A stretch of DNA of 64,000 nucleotides from Antarcticibacterium flavum (GTDB lineage Bacteria > Bacteroidota > Bacteroidia > Flavobacteriales > Flavobacteriaceae). The position numbers and the translations under genes are program-made. The DNA is taken from contig NZ_CP040812.1 of NCBI RefSeq assembly GCF_006159205.1, positions 3,348,001 to 3,412,000 of the forward strand, given 5' to 3'. The notes below the pieces were generated by a model that did not search any database, was not told the origin of the DNA, and saw only the letters and a list, made by a program, of their open reading frames with translations. Positions 8,757 to 16,367 of this stretch are shown here, piece after piece (position 1 is the first letter of the stretch; each line of letters begins with the position of its first letter).

Positions 8757-9464
8757 TTAGTTCCTAACCCCCATCTCCACTTTCCGTCTCTCATCACTCT
8801 CAATAACTCCATCTCTAAGCCGAATGATCCTGTGTGCGTGGAGGGCGATATCTTCTTCGTGAGTTACGAGGATCACGGTGTTTCCAGCAGCGTGAATATC
8901 ATCGAAGAGGTGCATTATCTCTACAGATGTTTTGGAGTCCAGGTTTCCCGTGGGCTCATCGGCCAGAATGATAGACGGATTGTTAACCAGCGCTCTTCCC
9001 ACCGCAACCCGCTGCCGTTGACCTCCGGATAGCTGATTGGGCTTGTGGTCCATCCTGTCGGCAAGGCCAACATCTGTAAGTACCTGTTTTGCACGTTCTG
9101 TACGGGCAGCTTTGGAAGCCCCGGCGTATACCATTGGCAGGGCAACATTCTCGAGAGCTGTGGTTCTTGGTAACAAGTTGAAGGTCTGGAAAACAAAGCC
9201 AATCTCGGTATTGCGAATTTCAGCCAGGTCATCATCTGTCATCTTGCTCACATCCTTTCCGTTAAGGATGTAGGAGCCCGAGGTTGGCGTGTCCAGGCAG
9301 CCGAGCAAGTTCATGAGAGTGGACTTCCCCGAGCCCGAAGGGCCCATGAACGCTACATATTCGCCGCGTTCTATTTCAAGATTAATACCCTTAAGGACTT
9401 TGATTATTTCATGTCCCAGGGGGAAGTCCCGGGTGATATTCTGTAATTCTATAACCTTGCTCAT
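8757..9464 (-). CDS. ABC transporter ATP-binding protein, MacB/LolD type
   Basis: ATPase of the MacB/LolD class (235 residues), which powers periplasm-facing permeases such as lipoprotein release or efflux systems. Walker [10 protein letters not shown] is at 41-49, the Q-loop Gln at 93, signature LSGGQ at 145-149, Walker B IILADE at 165-170 and the switch His at 202. All motifs are intact. No permease gene is adjacent on either side, which is unusual; the partner must be elsewhere. The upstream neighbour on the same strand is a methyltransferase 53 bp away. The specific substrate cannot be told. Confidence 0.92.
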   Translation of the reverse strand: MSKVIELQNITRDFPLGHEIIKVLKGINLEIERGEYVAFMGPSGSGKSTLMNLLGCLDTPTSGSYILNGKDVSKMTDDDLAEIRNTEIGFVFQTFNLLPRTTALENVALPMVYAGASKAARTERAKQVLTDVGLADRMDHKPNQLSGGQRQRVAVGRALVNNPSIILADEPTGNLDSKTSVEIMHLFDDIHAAGNTVILVTHEEDIALHAHRIIRLRDGVIESDERRKVEMGVRN

Positions 9465-9517
9465 ATGCTGCTTTTCAAAATAGGTGTCACGAATAGGACG
9501 CTGTTTTGCTGTGGATG

Positions 9518-10594
9518 TTACAATCTAATGATAAAATGCTCTTTTTCCTGTTCTTTTCTGAAGAAAACAATCCCCCAGAAAAAGCTGTCAATGCTCACCC
9601 GCACCCGTGGATGCCCCTTTATCTCCGCCCAGGCCTCTTCCATTCCTTTCGACCAGTGAATATCATCAAATATAAAAACCGAATCATTGTGAGCCAGCGG
9701 CAGGAGTTGTTCAAAGTACTTTAAGGTTGCTTCTTTGGAGTGGTTGCCGTCGAAGTAGATGAGGTCAGTTGTGGGTTGTCGGTTGTCGGTTGTCGGTTGT
9801 CGGTTGTCAGTTGTAGGTTGTAGGTTGTAGGTTGTAGGTTGTAAGTTGTGACTCGCTTCGCTCGTGTTTATTGTTTCGTGTTTGGAGTTTGGTGTTTGCT
9901 CGCTGGACTCGCGTTTGTGGTTTGGTGTTTGTTGTTTGGTGTTTAGTGTTGGAATGCTCGCTTCGCTCGTGTTAGATGTTTGTTGTTTTTTGTTTGGTCC
10001 TGGGTTGCTCGCTTCGCTCCGGCTGGGGTCTTGGAATTTGGAATTTTGAATTTGGAATTTTTTCTGCTCCCCCTTTGGGGGCTGAGGGGCTTTTCCACTC
10101 AAGATCTCCTCAAAACTCCCAACTTCCAGCCTAATATTCTCCAACCCAAACCTCTCAAAATACTCCCCCGCCACCTTTGCCGTTTCCGGGCAGCCTTCGA
10201 TGGTGGTGAGTTTAACATCATTTCCCGTTGCGATGGCTGCGGAAGAGATTCCTACGGAAGTTCCCAGTTCCAGGGCGGATTTTATTTCCAGGTAGGAAAT
10301 CAGCTTATTTAGCAGCACCGCCCTCTTTTTCGAGATCCCGGCATTTTTGGCAATAGCTGAAATTTTTCTTTTATCGCTTTTAAACACCCTGCTCCCCGCA
10401 CCGAAGTCGGTCACCTTTATTTCCCTGTCATCCTGCAGCAAAACCTGTCGGTATTCCAGGACTTTTTGATGTGCCGGTTTTTTTTCCTTTTTGTAAAGAC
10501 ATTCTGTGAGTAATCTGTATACAAAAGGCGAATGCACCCCGTGTTCGTTTTTGGAATGCCAGAGGAATTTTATGTAGGCCAGGATTTGGTGCAC
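9518..10594 (-). CDS. Class I SAM methyltransferase with a ~110-residue repeat-derived insertion
   Basis: Rossmann-type O-methyltransferase (358 residues; the core without the insert would be about 248). The SAM motif [11 protein letters not shown] is at 107-117, acidic end of strand 2 at TIEG (131-134), strand 4 at [10 protein letters not shown] and strand 5 at [10 protein letters not shown]. Residues ~168-277 are low-complexity sequence not expected in this fold: PQPPKGE, then [14 protein letters not shown]-rich stretches and the heptapeptides [21 protein letters not shown]. The corresponding DNA (9764-10093) is the same heptad mosaic as in the spacers. It sits in the loop before strand 4, so activity may survive. 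The substrate is unknown. Confidence 0.82.
   Translation of the reverse strand: MHQILAYIKFLWHSKNEHGVHSPFVYRLLTECLYKKEKKPAHQKVLEYRQVLLQDDREIKVTDFGAGSRVFKSDKRKISAIAKNAGISKKRAVLLNKLISYLEIKSALELGTSVGISSAAIATGNDVKLTTIEGCPETAKVAGEYFERFGLENIRLEVGSFEEILSGKAPQPPKGEQKKFQIQNSKFQDPSRSEASNPGPNKKQQTSNTSEASIPTLNTKQQTPNHKRESSEQTPNSKHETINTSEASHNLQPTTYNLQPTTDNRQPTTDNRQPTTDLIYFDGNHSKEATLKYFEQLLPLAHNDSVFIFDDIHWSKGMEEAWAEIKGHPRVRVSIDSFFWGIVFFRKEQEKEHFIIRL
9764..10093 (-). repeat. Heptad/palindrome mosaic inserted in frame inside the methyltransferase gene
   Basis: In plus-strand order this holds about eleven GTTGTCG/GTTGTAG units (9774-9850), TTTGGTG/TTTGTTG words mixed with CTCGCTTCGCTCG elements (9850-10020), GGAATTT words (10030-10062), and a CCCCTTTGGGGG palindrome (about 10069-10080). 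Because 3 x 7 bp equals seven codons, the arrays are read as heptapeptides without a stop. Confidence 0.88.
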
Positions 10595-10958
10595 TTGAAT
10601 AGTTCAATTTCTATGGGGTAAAAATAGGGAAAAAAGATTGCTGTGGTGTTAAATCTGGCGCAGGTGATGGAGTGAAGGAGTGATGCGGGGCTGGGATAAT
10701 GGGCTGATGTGGCTGTTGGTTATCTGCCTTAATAGATTTTCTCTGAGTGATATTATGGGGAATTACAATTTAAAGGATCAGCTTGTTTAGCATTTTCTCT
10801 AAAGTAGAAAAATTAGTCTATCTAAGAAAACCTCACAGGTTTCAAAAACTTGTGAGGTTTGAGCGTGGGAGAGAAGATTATCACTCTCATTTAGAAGATT
10901 TTGGTTCGTTGAATTTATATAGGAATGTTTCCAAAGGGGGTAAGGTATTTTAAATTTT
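10595..10958. other. 364-bp spacer with one hairpin
   Basis: No gene seen. The only clear structure is an inverted repeat at 10828-10860 (AACCTCACAGGTTT against AAACTTGTGAGGTT, one mismatch), which could serve as a bidirectional terminator. It does not carry heptad arrays. Confidence 0.5.
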
Positions 10959-11255
10959 TCAAAGGAATTTTTTTAATACAGAGGGTTCCCGGTGATTGTT
11001 CCAAAACAAATGAATAAATATCGTTTTTTCTTCCAGACTGTAGAAAAAGGAAATATGCTTATTTATATATCCTATTCTAATATTTTTTCCTGCATCCCAC
11101 CAATGAAATATTTCCGGGTTTGTTTTTAATAAATCCAGTGTTATATCCACATCCTTTATAAACTTCCTCACTACGGATATCGACCAATTTTCGTGCAGAT
11201 ATTCGAGATTTTCATAGTAGGTTTCTTCAGCTAAAGGGGACCAGATAATTATCAC
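10959..11255 (-). CDS. ParE/RelE-family toxin
   Basis: 98-residue protein of the RelE/ParE fold. The N-terminus WSPLAEETYYENLEYLHENWS matches the first helices. The segment RIGYINKHISFFYSLEEKTIFIHLFWNNHREP matches the C-terminal beta-sheet and the conserved basic/aromatic end. Toxins of this superfamily either cleave mRNA at the ribosome or poison gyrase; ParE-like is favoured because the family ends in a W/F-x-N/D-x-R-x-P pattern. It overlaps the upstream antitoxin by 4 bp (ATGA), as is typical for coupled pairs. Confidence 0.82.
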   Translation of the reverse strand: MIIIWSPLAEETYYENLEYLHENWSISVVRKFIKDVDITLDLLKTNPEIFHWWDAGKNIRIGYINKHISFFYSLEEKTIFIHLFWNNHREPSVLKKFL

Positions 11256-11485
11256 AGACCGTATTTTTTTCTGGACTCCTCCAAAATATTTTCAGCTGGA
11301 ATTCCTTTTCCTTGCTCAAGCTGTTTTTTGCTCTTTTCTAAAAGTGACTGAATGATTGTTCTTTCGTCTTCAGACAGGTCAATAAACCACTTCTCACCCA
11401 ATAAAGAACGCAATTGTGATTTTTCAGAAGGGGAAAGCTTTTTCAGGTTTTCAGCTAATTCTTCAATTGTTGGATCAGTGTTCAT
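11252..11485 (-). CDS. Antitoxin partner of the ParE-type toxin
   Basis: 77 residues with an N-terminal acidic/helical part (EELAENLKKLSPSEKSQLRSLL). The C-terminus KKQLEQGKGIPAENILEESRKKYG resembles the toxin-wrapping tail of addiction-module antitoxins (E-x-G-x-G-I-P-x-E). It is translated first and its ATGA overlaps the toxin start. Neutralisation and autoregulation are inferred from the arrangement. Confidence 0.78.
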   Translation of the reverse strand: MNTDPTIEELAENLKKLSPSEKSQLRSLLGEKWFIDLSEDERTIIQSLLEKSKKQLEQGKGIPAENILEESRKKYGL

Positions 11486-12664
11486 TTTCTGTAAAGATTA
11501 TTCAGTACAAAATACAAAATTTTCCATAAACAGTTTGTGTTTTAATTTTCGCTGGGCATATGAATAGCAGGAGTTTTTCTGTACCGAATTTTTATACCGC
11601 ATTAGATTTGATGGTGATAGAATAATTCTAACTCCGCACGGGACCCTTCCGTCACATTAAAATGTGCCACCCCCCGATCACTATCGAGGGCTTGCCAGGG
11701 GAAGGAGCTTTTGATCCAGGTACCCCGGAAAAATTATCTGTAGAGATATGATCTATTTTATATAAGTGAAAGTCCGCTGAAAGTATCTCAATTCGATCAG
11801 GTTCTTTAGAAGGAAAATCAAACTCACTAAGAAACCTCTCAAAGGATCTGGGAGTTATGCGTTTAAGTAAGAATGTTTGGAGTTCCTAAAGGGTTCCTAC
11901 TTTCGCAGACGCTCAAAGTAAGCGAGCACAATCATACCCCGCACGAGATCCTTAGTCGCGCAAAAAAAGCGCTCCGCAGGATGACAAGATTGGAAGGAGA
12001 ATTAAGGTGGATTAAAGTGGATTGAGCGTAAGTATTGTTGAGGTATCAAACGCATTAGCTTCAGTGGTAATAAAATAATCCTAACTCCGCACGGGACCCT
12101 TCCGTCACATCAAAGATGTGCCACCTCCCGATCCATATCGGGACTTGAAAAAAGGGAAGGAGCCGCTTTTTATTCTTGTATTAAGTATCCGTTCTATCTC
12201 CGCGTAATCCGCTAAAATCTGTGTAATCCAACAGTCGCAAATGAAACCAGACCACCCAGCTATTAAAGATACCCGAGACAACCACTAAAAATTAACGACT
12301 AACGACTATTTTCTGTCCTCTCTCCACTTATAGAGGCCAACAATTCCTAATGGGTCTCGATACATTTTTTCTTCCGCTATCGCTTCAGTAAAAACACTCG
12401 ACCTGACGTAGGTACAAAAAAGAAATTATGGAAAATTGGCCAATCTCATCTTACTCTTCTAACGACCATCGACTAACGACTAGACGACTTAATCTCCGCG
12501 TAATCCGCTAAAATCCGTGTAATCCAACTGTCGCAAATGAAACAAAACCATCCAGCTAAAAAAGACAAGACTTAAAAGCCACTACCCACTAAAGAATAAC
12601 GCCTATTTTCTGCCCTCTGTCCTCTGTCCACTTTTTCTAACGACTAACGACTAAAGACTAACGA
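11486..12664. repeat. 1.2-kb gene-free block of dispersed repeat modules
   Basis: Two copies of a CTCCGCACGGGACCCTTCCG hairpin element (about 11599-11708 and 12050-12163). A partial copy of the 2483/2922 composite unit (11862-11993). Two CGCGTAATCCGCTAAAATC elements (about 12198 and 12495). One inverted ATCGAGA-hairpin module (12340-12420). Heptad arrays of TAACGAC (12293-12305, 12458-12487, 12637-12667) and CCTCTGT (12610-12630). No gene is supported. Confidence 0.82.
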
Positions 12665-12667
12665 CTA
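12637..12667 (-). repeat. AGTCGTT heptad array ending at the ABC-F stop codon
   Basis: Read on the minus strand, the ABC-F gene ends GCA-TAG and continues TCGTTAGTCTTTAGTCG, so the stop codon is the first triplet of the array. The same 27-bp array sequence occurs at 19782-19812. Confidence 0.85.
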
Positions 12668-14530
12668 TGCCCCCTCCTTCGCCCCCAGCTCAAACCATCG
12701 CTCTTCCTTAGCCTCAATCTGATCGATCACCTTCTGCAACTCCAAAGAAGTCTTGTCTATCTCATCCCCACTTAGGTCCTGCAGGAATTTTTGCTGGATC
12801 TTTTCTTTTTCCTTTTCCAGATTGGCGATCTCTCGTTCCAGCTTATTGAACTCTTTTTTCTCGTTGTAGGTGAGTCCCGATGTGTTTTCGTTCTGTTTTT
12901 GTTTTTGTGGCTCTGCCACCTGCTTTGGCTTTGCAGGCTCTTCTGCAGGCTGACTCGCCTCGTATTCCCTGTAATCGGTATAGTTGCCGGGGAAGTCTTC
13001 TACTTCGGCGTTGCCTTTGAAGACGAAGAGGTGGTCTACGATCTTATCCATAAAATACCTGTCGTGGGAAACCACAACCAGGCAGCCGGGGAAATCCAGA
13101 AGGAAATCTTCGAGAACGTTTAGGGTAACGATATCCAGGTCGTTTGTAGGTTCATCCAGAATAAGGAAATTTGGATTCTGGATTAGGACTGTACACAGGT
13201 AAAGCCTTTTTCTTTCACCTCCACTAAGTTTCTCAACGAAATCGTATTGCTTTTTACGGTCGAATAAGAATTTTTCCAGCAGTTGTTGCGCAGAGATCTG
13301 CCTTCCCTTGGCCAACGGAATGAAATCCCCATAGTCACGGATCACATCGATCACTTTCTGCCCTGGTTTTGCAACGATCCCGCCCTGGGTGTAATAACCA
13401 AATTTTATAGTTTCCCCGATGATGACCTTTCCGGCATCGGGTTGTATTTTTCCGGTGAGGATATTTAGGAAAGTGGATTTTCCGGTTCCGTTCTTTCCTA
13501 TGATCCCAATACGTTCTCCTTTCTGGAAGTTGTATTCGAAGCCCTTCAGAAGTTGTTTTTCCTCAAAACTCTTGGAAACCTTTACCAGCTCCACGATCTT
13601 GGTTCCGAGGCGTTCCATATTGATCTCCAGCTGCACCTTATGGTCATTGCGACGTTTGGAGGCGCGGTCCTTGATCTCGTGAAAGTCGTCAATCCGGGAT
13701 TTTGATTTGGTGGTACGGGCTTTTGGCTGCCGGCGCATCCAGTCCAGTTCCTTTTTGAAAAGCTGTTTTGCCTTATCGGTATTGGTTTGCTCCTGCGCTA
13801 TTCGCGCATCTTTCTTATCTAGGTAGTAGGAGTAGTTTCCTTTGTAGGTATACAGTACCCCGTCTTCCAGTTCCACGATCTCGTTACAAACCCGCTCCAG
13901 GAAATACCTGTCGTGAGTAACCATAAAAATGGTGAAATTCTCTTTTTTGAAATATCCCTCCAGCCACTCGATCATATCCAGGTCCAGGTGGTTGGTAGGC
14001 TCATCCATGATGATGAAATCGGGTTTATGCAACAACATATTGGCCAGGGCAAGACGTTTCTTTTGTCCGCCACTTAGTTCCCCCACGCTCTTGTCCAGCT
14101 GGTCCAGCTTCAGCATAAAAAGGATCTGCTTATACTGTGTCTCAAAATCCCAGGCCTGGTGGCGCTCCATCTCCTCGAAAGCCTTCTGGTAGGCATCTGC
14201 ATCCTCCGGATTCTCCAAAGCCTTTTCATAACGCTCGATCACTTTCAGGATCTCGTTGTCCCCGGCGAAAATTGTTTGCTCAACCGTTAGGTTGGGATCC
14301 AGGTCTGGTTCCTGTGCTAAAAATGCGGTAGTGATATCCTTGCGGTAGACCACGCGGCCATCATCGGGCGCATCTGTTCCCGCCAGGATATGGAGCAAAG
14401 TGGTCTTCCCGGTGCCGTTCTTGGCAACGAAGCCCACCTTCTGACCTTCATTGATTCCGAAGGAGATATTGGAAAACAGCTCGTTCTCGCCGAATGATTT
14501 GCGTATATTTTCTACCGATAGATAATTCAC
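12665..14530 (-). CDS. ABC-F family ATPase (Uup/EttA-like)
   Basis: Cytoplasmic translation-associated ABC-F protein, 621 residues with two nucleotide-binding domains and no membrane segments. The first Walker A is AKNGTGKT (36-43), the second GKNGTGKS. Each domain carries LSGG and a Walker B ending in DEPTN. The linker between domains is charged (MRRQPKARTTKSKSRIDDFH) and matches the P-site tRNA-interaction motif region. The C-terminal ~80 residues form a coiled coil (LEREIANLEKEKEKIQQKF), as in Uup. Its role is probably ribosome or DNA-structure maintenance. The TAG stop merges with a heptad array. Confidence 0.93.
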   Translation of the reverse strand: MNYLSVENIRKSFGENELFSNISFGINEGQKVGFVAKNGTGKTTLLHILAGTDAPDDGRVVYRKDITTAFLAQEPDLDPNLTVEQTIFAGDNEILKVIERYEKALENPEDADAYQKAFEEMERHQAWDFETQYKQILFMLKLDQLDKSVGELSGGQKKRLALANMLLHKPDFIIMDEPTNHLDLDMIEWLEGYFKKENFTIFMVTHDRYFLERVCNEIVELEDGVLYTYKGNYSYYLDKKDARIAQEQTNTDKAKQLFKKELDWMRRQPKARTTKSKSRIDDFHEIKDRASKRRNDHKVQLEINMERLGTKIVELVKVSKSFEEKQLLKGFEYNFQKGERIGIIGKNGTGKSTFLNILTGKIQPDAGKVIIGETIKFGYYTQGGIVAKPGQKVIDVIRDYGDFIPLAKGRQISAQQLLEKFLFDRKKQYDFVEKLSGGERKRLYLCTVLIQNPNFLILDEPTNDLDIVTLNVLEDFLLDFPGCLVVVSHDRYFMDKIVDHLFVFKGNAEVEDFPGNYTDYREYEASQPAEEPAKPKQVAEPQKQKQNENTSGLTYNEKKEFNKLEREIANLEKEKEKIQQKFLQDLSGDEIDKTSLELQKVIDQIEAKEERWFELGAKEGA

Positions 14531-15572
14531 AGGATATTTTTTTGCAAAAGTAGGTATTTCTTAGTAAGAATCAAGATGGGGGAGTCGTTAGTCGTTAGTC
14601 GTTAGTCTTTAGTGGGTTAAGTGTTTGCTGTTTGCTGTTTACCGTTTGCGGTTTACCGTTTGTTTTTTGAATTTGGAATTTGGTGCTTGGAATTTGTTTG
14701 TTGTTTGTTGTTTGGTGTTTGGTGTTGGGATTTTACGAAGTTGAATGATTCTCCTTTTTTCGAGGCTAATTTCTTATTTAACCACGGAGTTAGGGGGAGT
14801 TAAAAAGGAGTTTCACGGAGGTTGTTCGAGTTGTTAGAGGGTTTTCTGTTTTCCGTTTGCTGTTTACCGTTGGTCAGTTTGGAATTTGGAATTTGGTGCC
14901 TGGAATTTGTTTGTTGTTTGTTGTTTGTTGTTTGTTGTTGGATTTAGTTGCGAGATGAATTCTCATTTTTTCGAGGTTATTTTTTATTTAACCACGGAGT
15001 TTAAGAGGAGTTCAAAAAAAAGAGTTTCACGGAGTTTTTATATGGTCGTTAGTAGGTTTTCCTTTTTTAGTTTGGAATTTGGAATTTGCTGCTTGGAATT
15101 TGATGCCTGGAATTTGAAATCCATCATATCCCCTAACTCATTTTTAACCGACAACCGACAACCGACAACCGACAACCGACAACCTACAACTTCCGGGTGG
15201 GGGCGAGCCCAACCCCTACAGCATAACACGCATTGACTATCCACTTTTCACTTTCCACTTTCCACTTTTTCAACTGACAACCGACAACCGACAACTTTTT
15301 CAACCTACAACCTACAACCTACAACCGATAACCGATAACTCCTAACTCCTAACTTTTCAACGAATTATTTTATTATTAACCCGTAACACTTATATTTGTT
15401 TCTTAACAAAGCATTAAGAAGAGGGAATTTACGCTGAGAACCTTCAGAAGAAATACTTCCAAGATACCGGAGCTGCGGGGCAATAAAAAGGTCCTTCAGC
15501 AGTTAAAACCGGAAGAGGAAAACAGAGCTGTGTGCCGCGGGATTCGTGGTGCATTTAAGATGAGGCCCCCAT
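14531..15572. repeat. 1-kb spacer made mostly of heptad arrays, then a leader of wza
   Basis: AGTCGTT array 14583-14610; TTTGCTG/TTTACCG words 14620-14665; GGAATTT and TTTGTTG/TTTGGTG words 14668-14735; TTTAACCACGGAGTT elements near 14776 and 14987; a second round of the same words 14845-14940 and 15065-15118; ACAACCG array 15149-15183; CCACTTT array 15240-15270; ACAACCT and CTAACTC arrays 15273-15355. From about 15360 the DNA is unique: a candidate promoter, then a 170-bp leader containing an open frame without a canonical start. Confidence 0.85.
15391..15398 (+). promoter_or_regulatory. Candidate -7 box upstream of wza-wzc
   Basis: TATATTTG matches the Bacteroidota -7 consensus TAnnTTTG and is the first such site after the heptad arrays end. 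The -33 region is only T-rich. Transcription would start near 15405, giving a leader of about 170 nt before the wza ATG. Confidence 0.45.
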
Positions 15573-16367
15573 ATGAATAAAAACTTTTTGTTGTACCTGG
15601 TGGTAGTGCTGTTGAGCTTTACTTCCTGTATCTCCACCAAAAAAACCACCTACCTGCAGGCCACAGAAACTGCTGCAGACAGTGTCCTGACTATTCAAAG
15701 GCTGCAAAAGCCTTACAGGATACAGGTGAACGATCTTTTAAGCATTAGGGTAAAGGCGCTGGACCAGGAGCTGGTGGGAATGTTCAATCCCATTGGGGAA
15801 GGAACTATAGGCGCTACAGGGGAGGAAAGTATGTATTACGATGGCTTTGCAGTAGACCAGCAAGGGAACATACGTGTGCCTACACTTGGAAAGATAAGTG
15901 TGCTGGGATATACCGTGGAAGAGGTGCAGGAAAAAGTAGAACAGGAGTTGCTGGACAGGTATTTTAAGGAACAGGCAAATATTTTTGTGACGGTGAAACT
16001 GGCAGGTATTAGATATACTACCCTTGGGGAGATTGGATCCGGCAGCCAGGTGATCTACAAGGAACAGGTGACCATCATGGAAGCCGTGGCAAACGCGGGC
16101 GGGATCACAGAATATGGAGATATGAGAGATGTGAGGATCATAAGGCAATATCCCGGTGGGGCAGAGAGAATTCACAGTATTGACCTTACCAGTATAGAAG
16201 CGACCAAAAGCCCGTATTATTACATACAGCCCAATGACCTTATCCTGGTGAATGCCCTGCCGCAAAAAGCGCTTGGTTTGGGAACTACAGGTATTGAAAC
16301 ATTTAGGACTGTACTTACAGTCTTTACAGCGTTGACATCAATTATTTTAATAAGTACAAGATTGTAG
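15573..16367 (+). CDS. wza: Polysaccharide export outer-membrane lipoprotein, Wza type
   Basis: Forms the outer-membrane export channel for capsule or exopolysaccharide. 264 residues. A lipoprotein signal has lipobox SFTSC with Cys19. A Poly_export domain follows (YRIQVNDLLSIRVKA) and then a SLBB-type domain (TTLGEIGSGSQVIYKEQVTIMEAVANAGG). A C-terminal hydrophobic helix (FRTVLTVFTALTSIILI) is compatible with the amphipathic barrel segment of Wza proteins. It directly abuts wzc with no spacer, so the two are one transcription unit. The minus-strand ORF over the same bases is a shadow. Confidence 0.93.
   Translation: MNKNFLLYLVVVLLSFTSCISTKKTTYLQATETAADSVLTIQRLQKPYRIQVNDLLSIRVKALDQELVGMFNPIGEGTIGATGEESMYYDGFAVDQQGNIRVPTLGKISVLGYTVEEVQEKVEQELLDRYFKEQANIFVTVKLAGIRYTTLGEIGSGSQVIYKEQVTIMEAVANAGGITEYGDMRDVRIIRQYPGGAERIHSIDLTSIEATKSPYYYIQPNDLILVNALPQKALGLGTTGIETFRTVLTVFTALTSIILISTRL

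Noticed and set aside
9864..10312. Plus-strand ORFs opposite the methyltransferase
   Set aside because: Shadow frames of the heptad insert and the real minus-strand gene.
14621..15236. ORFs of 60 to 116 codons in the spacer before wza
   Set aside because: Composed of LFAVCCL- and LEFGIWCLEF-type words from GGAATTT and TTTGCTG heptads; no gene features.
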